From Ifrita kowaldi (lineage: Eukaryota > Chordata > Aves > Passeriformes > Cinclosomatidae), in NCBI GenBank assembly GCA_013398055.1, contig VZRS01006725.1:114671-178670 (forward strand): a stretch of DNA of 64,000 nucleotides, given 5' to 3'. Of this stretch, positions 26,175 to 38,996 are shown piece after piece. The first letter of the stretch is position 1. Each line of letters begins with the position of its first letter. Position numbers and translations under genes: made by a program. A model generated the notes under the pieces. That model saw only the letters and a list, made by a program, of their open reading frames with translations. It ran no database searches and was not told where the DNA came from.

Positions 26175-26798
26175 GCAGAGGTTGAACATGAGCCAGATGT
26201 GGACAAAAGGGCCCATGGCACCTGGCTTGTAGCAGCAGTAGTGTGGCCAGCAGGACCAGGGCAGTGATTGTGCTCCTGTACTGGGCATTGGTGAGGCCAC
26301 ACTTCAAGTCCTGGGTCAGTTTTGGCCCCTCACTACAAGAAAAACATTGAAGGGCTGGAGTGTGTCCAGAGAAGGGATTGGAGCTGATGAAGGGTCTGGA
26401 GCACCAGGAGCAGCTGAGGGAGCTGAGGAGGCTCAGCCAGGAGAAAAGGAGGTTCGGGGGGACCTTGCCACTCTCTACAGCTCCCAAAAACGAGATCGTA
26501 GTGAGGTGAGGTCAGTGTCTTCTCCCAGGTAACAAGCACTAGGACAGGAAATGGCTTCAAGTTGTGCTGGGGTCAGTTCAGTTTGGATAGCAGGGAAAAT
26601 TTCTTGTCTGAAAGGTTTTGAGACACTGGAATGGGCTTTCCAGGGAAGCAGCAGAGTCACCGTCCCTGGAGGTATATAAAAGATGTGTAGAGGTGGCACT
26701 TAGGAGCATGGTTTAGTGCTGGGCTTGGCAGTGCTGGAGGAATGGTTGGACTCGACCTTAGACGGCTTTTCCAGCCTAAATGATTCTGTGATTCTGTG
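26175..26798 (+). mobile_element. CR1 LINE, 3' part with decayed ORF2 end
   Basis: This is the best transposon copy in the window. In order it shows the ORF2 C-terminal coding region (AACATGAGCCAG, AGTGTGGCCAGCAGGACCAG, GGTGAGGCCACACTTCAAG, the GTGTCCAGAGAAGGG stretch), the later GTCACCGTCCCTGGAGGTAT region, then the 3' tail GTTGGACTCGACCTTAGACG and a terminal ATGATTCTGTGATTCTGTG. CR1 ORF2 encodes endonuclease and reverse transcriptase. Only the region downstream of the catalytic motifs survives. Pieces of the reading remain, such as RGDLATLYSS and WNG followed by SPSLEVYK, but stops and frame changes break it, so it is inactive. The 5' truncation is normal for CR1. The 5' edge is approximate, and homology may extend tens of bases further upstream. 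Confidence 0.92.
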
Positions 26799-27799
26799 TT
26801 CAGTAATCAATGTAAGAAGTATCTCTCTGACTGTGCTAAGAAGTGGTTCGGGTCTCTGCTCTGATGTATGGGTTCAATTGATCCAGCAGCCAGAGGGATG
26901 GATAAAGAGGTGTTTGAGCTCATCATTGCAGGTTGGGCTGACGCTGTTGGCTGCGTCGCAGCCCCGGTGCCATTTGTAGGCCTGCCAAGGCCAGGAGTAG
27001 CTGTCAGGCATCTGAACTGCATGGCTCTAGTCTCCATTTTTAAAATTTTCCCCACAAGAGATATTACCAGAATTGCCAATATTGAAACTATCCTTACTAG
27101 GGAAAATGGGAACCCTGGGGAGGCAATAGTGATGCAGGATCTCAAGCCACAGCCCCACAGTGGGGCGAGGAGGCCTCAGCCTGGAGGTGTTGCCACAGGC
27201 AAGGTAGACAAGGCAAGCAGGAGAGTTAAGTTGGTTCAAAGGACCGGATTTAAGTCAAATCTGATTTAAAATGGATATACATTTGTGTGCTTGTTTGTTA
27301 GGAAAGATGGGATCGGTTGCCAGAGCCACCCGTGGGGGCTGCGCCAGCCGCCCACGTGCGGTGTTGATATGCAGTGCCAGCAGCAGACTGAGCGTCCTGG
27401 AGTGCCAGGGAATGAATGTCAGCTCCTTTAATCTCTGTCAGCATGGTCCTCCCTCACTTCATCCGCTGAAAAGAAAGTTTTAAAGGATGCATTTAAAGAA
27501 ATGTTTTCAAGATTCACTGGAGGAAGTGTGTTCCTGGGTATTTCCCGGCTCTAGTTTAACCCACGGCTCTCTAGGCAAGTGATTTTGGAGTCACCTGCAG
27601 TGCCAGGGATGGAGCATTTAGCTCTTATTGTGCCTGGTAATACAGTGATTGCTCTGTAACTCAGGAGGGAAATAGCTCTGTGGGTGCTGGGCACTGTTGA
27701 AAAAGTCAGTGTTTACCATGAGGTCAGAAATCCGTAGCTGGAGCCAGATCCATCCTTGTCTGTCACTTAAATTTTGCATATGTTGGTTTTGTGTTCAGG

Positions 27800-27845
27800 T
27801 ATGTATATATCCATACATATATGTATTCCTCTCTCTCTCTTTCTG
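27800..27845. repeat. TA-rich then (CT)n simple repeat
   Basis: TATATATCCATACATATATGT is followed after TTC by a run of CT dinucleotides (CTCTCTCTCTCTTTC). It is a short compound microsatellite. Confidence 0.7.
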
Positions 27846-30800
27846 CATGTATATCAAGGTTAGTAAGGAAAGAAATTGTAATAGTGTCATATAAAGAACT
27901 TTAAAATAAATATTTTTCCATCTGAGTTTAGCATGAACCAAGCAATTCTCACCCCTTTAGTGCTTAATTTTTTTGAAGATCTGACTGGTCATTTTGAGAA
28001 TGTGCTGCATACATTGGCATGTTTGCATTTGTCAAATCCTTTGGGTGCTGCAGGGGGACAGGAGACTTTTACAGCCGGGAAAGAGCAGCTCGTGTAGGCT
28101 TTCCTACAGAAGCCTCCTCTCCCATAGCAGTGATTTCTACTTCCCAGGGAGCGGAAGACGGCACACACTGCTCGGCTTTATTGCAAGGCACTGCACCAGC
28201 TGAAGAAATGGATCCACTCATTCAGGACAAGTAAGCAAATTCAGCTGGCTGATGAAAGGAAGCCTAGACAACGGTGTTCAAACACTCGCTCCCATTTCCT
28301 CCCCCCGTCCCCAGATGTCTGGTTTCAGTTTTAAAACATAATAACATTTCATTAAGGAGTCATAGCAACCCCTCACTAATTTGTGAAGAGTACATCGTGA
28401 GCTACATTCTGTACTTATCAACATTTGAGCACTTTAGATCTTGTTTCATCTCATTAGTGGATGTTTATGGGACCTGAGGGTTTCAGCACTCTCTGACTCA
28501 TTAGTCAGCCTGTGGTGGGGCAGGTTATATACTACAGGAAACCATTTCCCCAGCCTTTAAATGCTCGCACAGCCCTCAAGACGAGTTCAGTCAGAAATGT
28601 TTTCTCCCATTAAACTGTCAGCCAGAAAGGAATGTGCAAAGGTGTGTTGTTTTCCTTTCAAAGACGCCGCTTCGTACTACGCTGTGTGTATCAAAGTCGT
28701 ACTGTGCTTGGTCGCAGACAGCTGTGCCACCACAGAGATGTCATTTCAAAGAGCTGGAGATTTAAATTGCTGGTTCTGGAAAAAATTTAGCCACGGGATG
28801 GCATTTACAGGAAACAGCAAACCAGAAGAATGTGGTGTGTTGGAAATTGCTTGGTGTTAACATTAGGAAGAGTAGGAATTCTGTTTTCCCACTCATTTAC
28901 TGGACTGAAGCCTTTTTTCCTCAAATGCTCCACTTAACTCAGGTTTGTGCAGGATTTAGTTTGTATGAAAATAAGTGTTCTTTTTCCTCCACTAAATTTA
29001 TTAAGCAGTGCACCATTTAGTAAACTGTCAGTGGCATCTGTTGGAGAAAAGACAAATAAAATACTGATGCACAAGGAGGTAGTTTTTCCAGATTTTGATA
29101 CGTAGTTTCACAAATGAATGAAAAAAATTCCCTGGGTACATGATATATTTGGAAATAATCCACCAATCTGCTTTCTGTGGCTTTGTTTCTAATACTGCTT
29201 TTCTTCCCCATCACAACGCACAGTTTTCTCTGAAACACACTAGCAAATAGGAAAAACAAATGCAAGTGTGAATGAACAGTGTGATGTAAACGATGGAGCA
29301 GGAAATGGCATCTCAAATTTGTTTACAATATGCTGTAAATCAAAGCATAGGAAACTGCTTTAATAACAAGCAGTTGATAATCATGTTAATTAGGAAATCA
29401 CAGAAAAAAAATGTGCCACTTGTGTGATAATTGCCTTATTAACACTGCATAGACTGTATTCATTTTTCAAGGATTATTGTGGAATTCACATTCACATGTG
29501 CTTTTGCAAAGATGGTAGGGATTTGCTTCATTATGGGTGGGGCCTTGGTGCTATCACTGGGAGAAGATAGCTGGTAGGGTCCTTAAAAATCCCTGCCTGA
29601 ATGGAAATGCAATGAGGATCAATATCAGATCTTATCTGAATATATATTTCTGAATTTTACAGTTGCTACCTGGCAAAATGTGGTTATGGAATAATAACTT
29701 TACAAATTGGAAATCTCTTGCCTCATTCATCAAGTGTAGCTACACAAACACTGCATGAGTTTGTTACCAATTTTTATGCATGAGTCTCTGGGCGCCTTGT
29801 GGTTTTGATGGGGAATGGAAAACTGAGGGCTCTTTGAGGGGGCTTGGATTTGAAAGGAAAAAAGGCAATGTTTGACTTCAAAAGGCTGAAGTACAGATAG
29901 AAGCAACAACAATGCTTCTCTTCCCTGCCGAACAGCCGAACAAGCTGCTAAGTACCAGCACATCATCCTCCAAGAGCCTCATGCTGCTGGAGCTGTCAGA
30001 GGACACAACAGCGAGGCCCCAAAACCCTCTGTGAGGCCGAGGCTGCCAGGGATGTGGCAGAGGATGTGCTGCAGCTCCGGCATCGGGGCAGCATCAGCAC
30101 GTGCTGCACGTCCAGCTTTCCCCTGACTCATGCGAATCCAAAGTACTTTGTGGGTGCTGAGTGGCGTTCGAAGGGGTGAAGTCACTGCATTTAGTCCCCC
30201 TCACACATTTCCAGCAGTTGGTTCAAGCTGACACTGGCAGTTTTGCTGCGAGGACCCTGCTAATTGGAACCAGCCCAGCTCAGTACCTGTGTGCCCACTG
30301 GAGTGGCCGTGCTTGAGAACCTGGCAGCAGCTGAGAACATCTTCAGGCTGTAGTGCTTGTTCCATTTTATCCATGTTTCTTGATTCATTTCTTCAGCTGT
30401 ACTTACACAAGGGTGAAAGCTGTGTTTCTAGAGCTGTCTGGCAGCACAGCTTTCCAAGCTTGGGGTTTTTTTAATGTTACTTGAAGTGAAGTGCTTCCCG
30501 TTCTGCCGTGCAGAGCTGATGCCTCTGGAGCAGGATGGCAGCATCCACACACACCTGGACTTGTGCCATTCCTGTACCAGCCTTGTGGAGACATCCAGGC
30601 CGTGGGCATTGGAACAGTTTGAGAGATCCATGAGGAACATTCTCAAATGGAAGCTGGAGGCTGGAGTCCTCTGCTAGGATTTGGGATAAAATGTGATTTT
30701 TTTTTCTCTGATCAAGATATAAACTTGATGGGAACAGTTGAAGCTCTGCCTGGAAGCAAAGCATCCTCTTCCTGTGGTGGGTTCTCAGCTTGATGGAGGA

Positions 30801-32900
30801 TCATGAGGAAAGTGAGCCAAGGAAATTATGAAAAGGACTAACATTTTAGGGAAGGTCTGTGCACCTCTTTATCTTTGGATTTTTGCCCTGGGTTGACACA
30901 GATTGTACTGTCGCATTTCCTTCCAGAACTGGATAATTCTGTCACTCTGACTCCATGGCCTGACATAAATCTTGTTTATGTGATCAGCCCCTCAGAACCA
31001 AGGGAAGGTGTTTTTCTCTGATCTTTTTAGGGGCAAGAGAATTTGCTGCAAGAGCATGGATGACTTAAAGGGCCCAAACACTAAATTCTGTCCTAAGCTT
31101 GTATGACTTGTTGTCAGGTATTTTCAGTAGTCCAGGGCAAGTTAACAGAATTACTTTGCTTTCTGTAACTTCTAGAGAGCAAGAGGGCATCAAAACCCTG
31201 GAATGGCTGCTTTTAAAGGCTGTTTTGAGAATTTTTCTTTGGCCTGTGTGGGTGGAGTGTTTAGTCCTGGGCAGCAGCCACTGATTTTTGCCCTTCATGT
31301 TGGCAGTTGTCACCTGATGACTCAAAAGGGATTTTCTCCCTTCATCTCCGCTGGCTTCCTTCTGTTCTCAGAATCACACCTCTCTTTCCCACTGTCCTTT
31401 CCCACTGTTTTTCCTTGCTCTGTCCCTGGTGTGTGCCTTCTGGAATTCAGGACGGCTCTGCAGTGCTGTCCGGGGGCTGAGAGGATGTTTCCAACAGATG
31501 CCTGGAGAATCATAGCAGGAATGTGCAGAACGTGCTCCAGATCTGTGGTGCTGGTGGCTGTTGGGAGGACAGGGGCTGTTCTGCACCTTGAGGTGTCCGG
31601 ATGGGAGAAGCCAATGGGCCATGCTAGTAGCCAGCACTGTCTCCCCTCCACAGAGAACCCCACTGCTGGGCTTCTGCTGGGAAAGATTTATAACCCCTTC
31701 AAAAGTACTAACAGAAAATATTTTTGTAGGTAAATTTGCCACACTTAAAGCATGACTTCTTATCTATAATCACATCTAAATGTGATTTTGCAAAGTCTGC
31801 CTTTGTCCGAATCATTTGTCCTTGGCCACGGTCCATCCAGTGTGGCAGCCTGGCTGCCCGGATTTGATTAAGTGGATGACTTACATCTTTACTGTGTAGT
31901 GGTACTCTGATCTGGACACCAGTTCAGCAGACACTGAGGTGTTTTATTGGAGTCAGGACATGCAAAAATGTATTGCTGGGCTGCCTTAGACAAAGTCTTC
32001 GGTGAGCTGGAAAATGAGGAAGGAGCAGGAATTGCCTCAGGGGTCTGATTGACTGCTCCATTATGAATCAGCTGGAGTGACTGGAGCCACAGAGTGTCAC
32101 AGTGCTGAAGCTGGTCCCTCGCCTTGCATTGCAAGCACAGCCAAAAACAGGTTTTTCAGTTGCTTTATGATTTTACCATGTTGATGCTGAGCCAGGGGAA
32201 CAGGCACAGATTTCATTTCCTGTTGTTATCAATAACGGTGACAGTTCATAACTCCCCAGTGAGTTAGATAATACTTTTGTTCATTTTTTACTTTTATATA
32301 AATGAACTAAAAAAACTGGCAATAAGCACACGGTAGGCTAGAGCATCCTGATGTACATCACGTGCAAAATTTATACAGTGATTGCAGTAGTAAAAACAAG
32401 GGAATATTCCAGTTTAAATCCACTCTCTACTTTGATCTGGCTCACCTACATGGCAAACAATATTTCTTCTGGCTATGAGATAGATGTCACCTCTTATAAA
32501 GATATGAGGAAAACCAGTAATTGTTCCAGTCAACGATGACATTTGTCATATCCCATTTAGTGAACTCAATCTCTTCACTCGTTCACGGTGGTGTTTGTGA
32601 AATCCTTGATGTCTGACACATTGATTTGTCTGTGTAAAAAGCAGAAAAACCTGACACTTGCCACAGAACAAAGTTTCCCAGCAGGTGTACAAGCTGCAGG
32701 TCCTTCAGGGCCACATGGTGAGAGTTTCTTTTGCTGCAGCCCAGAGGATGCATGGAGAGGGATGGGGGAAGGCCTCATCCTGCCTCATCCATCTCAGGAA
32801 CTGGGGACTGCCAGGTCCCATGTCTGAGCAAAGTCTTAGAGCTCCCAGAGTCCCTTACTCATGGAGAAAAGTGTTTATCTAAGGCACTGCCTCTCAGGTT

Positions 32901-32934
32901 AAAAAGAAAGAAAAGAAGAAAAAGGAAAAAAAAG
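32901..32934. repeat. 34-base A/G purine tract
   Basis: An unbroken purine run on the plus strand made of A runs with single or double G. Such tracts can adopt triplex-type structures when long and mirror-symmetric. This one is short and only partly symmetric. Confidence 0.85.
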
Positions 32935-34019
32935 CTAATATATAAATGTTGAGATTTTGATTTAATAACATAACTGACTCAATTGATGCTTAATATCTCA
33001 TTCCATGCTGAACAGAGTCCCCAAACTCATAATGTGCTGCTTATCTAAATAGCAAAATACATTTTTTTTTCTGGTTTAAAGGTCTAGTAAGTAGATATTA
33101 GCTGATTTTAAGATACATGTACTTCATGCTCTGGTGTAAAGAAATTATATTCTTCCCAGTTCTGTTTGATTGCAGTTCTACAGAGCAATGTTTCTTCTGC
33201 TCAGATAATCTTTTTCCCTGTAAATGTTTAATCTGAGGATGTCATTTGACTTCTTTCTCTGTTTAGGGCACCAGTACAAGTCACGCTGTGCAATGCACAT
33301 TTTACATGGTATTCTGCTTTCACAAAAAGCTAATGAACATGAGCTTTTGGGATTCATTGGAAATGGTCTACTTAATATGGTGCTTCTGTAGCAGATATAG
33401 TCCTTTCCAAAAGTTACTGCTTCTCCAGTCCTTGCAGCTATTCCTGTCAGATACACAGGGGAGCACTGGCAAGGACATGGAGTACACTGGCTCTTTTTAG
33501 TGCCAGAATGACTCTAATCGATCTTATTTATTCTTTACACTAACATTCAACAGGAAGAAAAGCTCCAAATTCAGACTTGTGGCAGCAACTTCATTAGGGC
33601 ATGAATAAGGAATACAGAGAACTTCAGTGCTTGGGACACTTCTTAACAGACATTTCTGAGTATTTCCATGTCAACAGGAGTCTTAACTCTGATCTTATTC
33701 TTTCTGAAGCCCACAATGACTTTCCTATTAAATGCACTGGCTCAGCATTGGCTGTTAATAAAGGAGGGTAATTGTCCTTCATTCTAAACCTTTCAGCCCA
33801 GGTCATTGTAAAAGTGGTATTAGTGTGATTAAGAAGATCCAGGCCAAGACTATTTAACTGCTTCATCTTAGAAATAGCACGGATTGCAGTGTGAACACCT
33901 GGGCTGCAAGATCAGCACAAGAGGTGCTTTAAAAAAATACATGTGAGAAATCGTCTTTCCTGTCCATGAAAAGCACTGGATGAATGTCTTTGTCCCACTT
34001 CTACAGTGAAAGCAGCAAG

Positions 34020-34168
34020 GATGCCCCATCCCTGCAAGTGTCCAAGGCCGGGTTGGATGGGGCTTGGAGTAACCTGGGACAGTGGAAGGTGTCCCTGCCC
34101 GTGGCAGGGGATGGAACTGGATGGTGTTTAAGATCCCTTCCACTCCAAGCCACTCTGGGACTGTGCTG
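34020..34168 (+). mobile_element. CR1 LINE 3' fragment
   Basis: Sense-strand CR1 3' region: GATGCCCCATCCCTGCAAGT, CCAAGGCCGGGTTGGATGGG, GACAGTGGAAGGTGTCCCTG, then GATCCCTTCCACTCCAAGCC and a decayed terminal repeat (CACTCTGGGACTGTG). It is 5'-truncated inside the 3' portion, so no reverse transcriptase motifs remain. The degenerate terminal repeat indicates an older insertion. Confidence 0.9.
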
Positions 34169-36614
34169 TGCAGAGAGATTAAATCATCCTCTGCTGGGAA
34201 GTTTTCTGGGCCCCTCTCAGAGGGCATTTGGGGGACAGAGGTGTAACTCAGCAGTTATGTGGCTACTATGCCCTAAAAAGGGAGCAGACCACAGCTCACT
34301 GTTCCTCTGCTCCCTTGAATCAATCCTTTATGGAACCAGTACAGTTTAAGGCTGGAGGGTTTGTTCTCCCGGTCTGAATTTCCATCCGCTTTAGATACCA
34401 AAGCTGTGTGCTGCCAGCTCCCTAATGAATCCCTTGTTCTTTAATGTATCAATCTTGATAATTCCTCTGTGAAGTTAGAAAAAGCACAGAAATTTTAATT
34501 GTGGCATTAAAAGCCACCTAGATCCTTGTACTGAAATCCAAAGGTACCTGTGAGATTTCTAAAAAAAAATCTCATATCAGGAAATCTGACAGGGAACTGA
34601 ATCTACATCCTTTTCATTACAGACTGCTGCTGTAATGATTCAAGCATCTTCTCCTCATCAGGGACAGTGTATTTACCGTGCTATCCATTAGGGAGATGAT
34701 TGCTCCTGGAAGAGATGCCAAAATACCACTTTTTTTGATGTGCGAATGTTCACAGTCACCTGTATAAATAGCAGTAGGCTGCTGGAGAAAACTGTATTGA
34801 TGCTTTTTGCCTTTGCTTCTGGGATTTGGTTTATTTGCCTTTCATGATCAGTGAGAATTCTGTAGAAGTGCTCCCCCAGAACAATGCTGTGAGGAGCAGG
34901 GGGGCAGTTGGCGAGTGCTGCGGGTCCTGGGGGGCCGAGCTGTCAGATGGAGCTGATTTCTGTCAGCAGCTGTGAGCTTAATTTAAAAAATATTCGATGT
35001 CTGCAGTGGGTTTCATTTCTGAAACCATACTTTGAGCCAGAGGAGGGGCAGGGATGTGAGAAGAGTTATCAGTTATTGTTGCCCTGTATGCTGCTGCACC
35101 GGAGCAGCAATAGATGCCAGTGGATTTCCGGTGGATAATTCAATGGCAACTTTCTCCTGAGCACTGCAGCGTGGGAGCCTTTGAAAGAAAGAGGTTAAGA
35201 GACAAGTAAGTAGGATTGGAGTGCTATTATTACAGCTATTTTTCTTTACTTCTAATACATGTCATCCTCTTTTATTAAGAGCTGACTGTCGAACCAGGAA
35301 AACTGATGCCACAGTGTACAAATGATGCCTAGGCAAGGAGGGATCACTGATAAGTGGTCTGTAGTATATTGACCTTTCAGAAAAATTGAATAAAAATATA
35401 CATGCTTTGAGACTTTAAAAGATCACCTGCATCCTCTCATTGTGCACAGAGAGCATGAGTACCTCTAGCAGTGACATGGAAAACAAAGCCACCACCATCC
35501 CCACCGTAACCTCCCAGCCACAGGAACGAGGGCAGCAGGCATTGTGTCTCACTAAAAGCACAGCTCTTGCAATACCAGGGAGCTGCAGAGAGAACTGGGA
35601 GTACCAGAGATGTCAAATTTGAGTGAATGTTTCCCACCGAGTGCCCTTTCTCAGGAGCTTGGAGGAGCCCGTGGCTGCCTGAGCACTGGGCTGGAGATGG
35701 AGGAGGTGGCTGTTGCGGGAGAAAATAATTTACACAGGAAACAGCATTCCTCAAAGGAGAGACAGAAATAAAAAAAGGAATAATTGAAGGGCTCTAAATC
35801 CTCCAAGCATGGGTTTTCTTCTTCTAATGCTTCTTGTCATCAGGGAATATAGGACAGAGGTATAACAGGAAGTTAGGAAGAACTGATTTCCAGAGAGTGC
35901 CATGTACCATACTGCCAGGTAACTTGGAGTTGCCAAATTTCCCCTTGATGCTTTTTTCCATTCTTTTTTACACACTTCATCCTTGTTAGGATATTAAGAA
36001 GCTGGGGACAAAGAGAGAAAGGAACAGGCCCAATGTCACTTGTGAATTTGACTAAGATCTGAGCTTTGCGTTCTGCTGGTAGAAAAATCAACCAACTGAA
36101 GCGTTAAAAGATGGATTTCCTTTAAAATTAATTAGGTTGGATTTCACTTGATGCTCCACATCACAGAACTGCCAATCTTCCTTCTGTGAACCTGGAAGCT
36201 GTCGGTCATATGGAAGTGAAGGCCATATGTGTGTGAGGGTGGTGGAAAATTTTCATTTTGACCTTCAGCAGTTTTCCTTTGAGTAACACAAAACAAAACT
36301 GATGAAGTCTTGCCAGTGACCAAGGTCTCTGGTGAGATCTCTAAAATAGGGACAAGAACCCTGTTAAAGGAAGGTGTCTTTCTCTAATCCGGGACAAAAA
36401 GCTAGCAAGGAGACTGGGAGGTTAGGGGGAGCAAGTAAGATGTAGGGAGTGAAGGAGAGCCAAGTGCATTGTTGTCAGGTGAGCCTTGACTCAGGTTGGC
36501 ACAGATGGACTGTGAGTTTTGGCTGAGGAACAGCTGGAGATGGCATTGGAAATCTGACTGATTCTTTGGCCTGGTGTGTACAGGCGGTTCTGTCATTTTC
36601 TTGGGGGAAAAAAA

Positions 36615-36615
36615 N
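36615..36615. other. Ambiguous base (N) in a homopolymer
   Basis: A single N follows GGGGG and seven A residues and precedes AAGGAAGG. Unlike the other N in this window, no duplicated flank is visible. It probably marks an unresolved A-run length or an assembly join. Confidence 0.95.
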
Positions 36616-38967
36616 AAGGAAGGTTTTTTCTACATGGACACTCCCTATCAGGATGTTGGGTGGGTGAAAATTACCTGGCAGCAAAGGTCTGGGGTAATGA
36701 CATTTTGAAAGGCACTGGCTCTTTAATAAGGTGGAATTAAGAGCTGATTAAGGGAATCATTGCCTATAGAAGCAGCAGCAGAAGGTATTTGCACCCCCAT
36801 GTGCAATCCCTTCCCAAGCTCCTGCCCCAGAGGAGGTCTGAGAGCACCTGCGGGGCTGCCTTACTGCAGGTGTGAATGCAGCTGTGCCAGCAGCGGGGTG
36901 AAAACGAGAGAGAAGGCGATGGCAAAGCCCAGCTGTGTTTCTGGACACTGCTGGAACTCTCAGGAGCACGAAGGTTAATCAAATATACAAATTCTGCAGG
37001 TACAGAGGAGACTACAGGGTGACTGTTCCTCCAGGGCAGTTCAGAGTCTGACCCTTGAGCTTCTCACTTTCTCTTCTGAGAGAGCCACACAGAAATGCAG
37101 CCTGTTAATTTACTTCAGAGATTGTAATGTAAAATGAAGGAAGAAATCCAAGCCTTTAGGGTGAGATTTTTAATCTTCAGGTTCGATTTAGTTTGTTGCT
37201 TAAAGTATGCACTGAAATATTGGTACATGAGTAATTAGCAAATTAATAGCTCACCACGTTGTGCAGAAATGTCAGCCCCTACCAATGTCATTGCTATTTC
37301 CTTACAAGCTCAGCTTTTCATTTTGAGACCAATAATTTTGCCTCCATTGAGACGGGGCTGTTTCACTGCTGATTAATGAATCAATATTTATAAGAAGGCT
37401 GAAATTTTAGCATTTCGAAGACAGCTTAGTTGACAGTAATTGACACTTCAAGAGTCTCCATACATCAATGTTTGTTCGTGAAGGTGGTATTCTCCAGGCT
37501 GCTGGAGACAGGGGTGAGGTTTGTTTTAGAAGAAGTAACAGGACATTTTATTCCCCTTTAAGCCATAGTGACACGTGCTCCATGCTGCGCTCTGGGATGA
37601 AAAACTCATGATTTGCTGTAGGAACCCAGTTTCAGGGCTGGGACAGACTGGTGAGGAGTGAAAGTATGGATTGTGCTTCAGTTTCTGTAGAAATCTGTTT
37701 TACCATTGCCAGAGGCATCCTGGGATCTGGAAGCTCAGCAAGGAATTCAGCTCTGTTACAGAGTGCACAGCGCTACGAAAAAAAGCAAATGAATAATGAA
37801 AATACTGTATTGTTCTACATTATACCTACCTGGAAAAAATGCAAAATGAGGCATGATTTCCATTCTGGTACCTGCCATTTAAAATTAGTTACCCCCCAGT
37901 TAGCACTTGTTTTTTGTTTGACTGGATAATTAGATGGTGAATTCGTTTTGTTAGAGTAAGTGCAACAAATTGATCGCATTATTTTCAAAATGCTTTGCTT
38001 TCTTAAAAGTAATTGAAAATCTGGGACCAGAAAACCACCATCAATACCCATATTTATCTAATTTAAAGTTTTATAGAATTTTCTTTAGGAGGGAACATAT
38101 ATAATAAGATGATTTTTGATGCTCATAAAAGTAAAATGGGGGTGGGTTTTTTGTAGGGTTTTTTTAAGCTAAATGTCTTTATTATAAAGTCTCCTGTAAG
38201 AAGTGTTTGAAGGTTACTGTGAGACAACACAACTGGTTGGTAACTCCTTTTTCAGTTGTTTTATCCTAATTAAAATCCAGAATGTTTTTACGGCATAATA
38301 TTTGTTTAATTGAGGTTTGCAAAGCCACAGTAACAATTTACTTTTATTATTTCAGCAGTTCAGCTTAGTTTCATTTTGATCACACAAGAGCTACCAAGTA
38401 AACAGTTCATCTGCATACCAGAGATTATTTTATTTTTCCTGGTGGGAATTTTTCCTTGCAGATTAACTCTTTCAGCAGTGACTTTGACATCATTGTAATT
38501 ACTCCTCATATATAACCTATCACATCAGTAGGAGGAAAAAATTAAGAGAAGCAGCCATTAATTTTGCTCATTCAAATTGTGTTTGCTTGCGAGAAGACAG
38601 GCTATTATTTCTTCTTACAAAAGCCATAATGAGAAATTTTCTGAGCTGATTGTTCAGATCAAGCAAAGGGCAGTGTGCGTTTGATTAAAGTCCACCCAAA
38701 GTCTTGAGCCTGGGAGTATTGAATGGGAAAGCAAAGGTGGTTTTTAAATCCCAGAAGACTTAGGTAGATCCTGGGCATGGGTCAGCTGGGATTTTTTTAT
38801 AAGAAAAAAAAAAATAATTAGGGCTGGATGGACTGGAAAGGTTAAAACTCGGGGAGGAAAAAAACCCCAAGCTTAGGAATATCTGTTGTAGGAAATCATA
38901 CCTTGAAAAGCACTGTTGATAAGATACAGATAAAATCTTTTCTTGCCTAGAGTAAATGCCACTTAAT

Positions 38968-38996
38968 TTTGTAAGTTCATTTGATTTGTAAGTTCA
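38968..38996. repeat. Two-copy 17-bp-period direct repeat
   Basis: TTTGTAAGTTCA occurs at 38968-38979 and again at 38985-38996. It is a small local duplication. Confidence 0.85.

Larger units (their letters stand above)
26799..34019. other. Non-coding single-copy DNA
   Basis: No gene was recognised. GC content is locally higher at 26.9-27.4 kb and 29.98-30.13 kb but neither forms a clear CpG island. The 176-codon open frame at 31203-31733 has chance-like composition and overlaps two long open frames on the other strand. A CT/TA simple stretch lies at about 27,800-27,845 and a purine run at 32,901-32,934. Confidence 0.55.

Noticed and set aside
26146..26487. 113-codon minus-strand open frame
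   Set aside because: Antisense to the CR1 ORF2 remnant, so not a gene.
26868..27269. 133-codon plus-strand open frame just after the CR1
   Set aside because: No continuity with CR1 coding sequence, no recognisable domain, and a mixed composition expected by chance in a slightly GC-richer stretch.
31203..31733. Longest open frame (176 codons, plus strand)
   Set aside because: Chance-like composition, no recognisable motif, two overlapping long frames on the opposite strand, and a length near the rough chance maximum for this much DNA.
34551..34574. Hairpin TGAGATTT...AAATCTCA
   Set aside because: AT-rich stem with a mostly poly-A loop. Expected by chance and shows no further structure.
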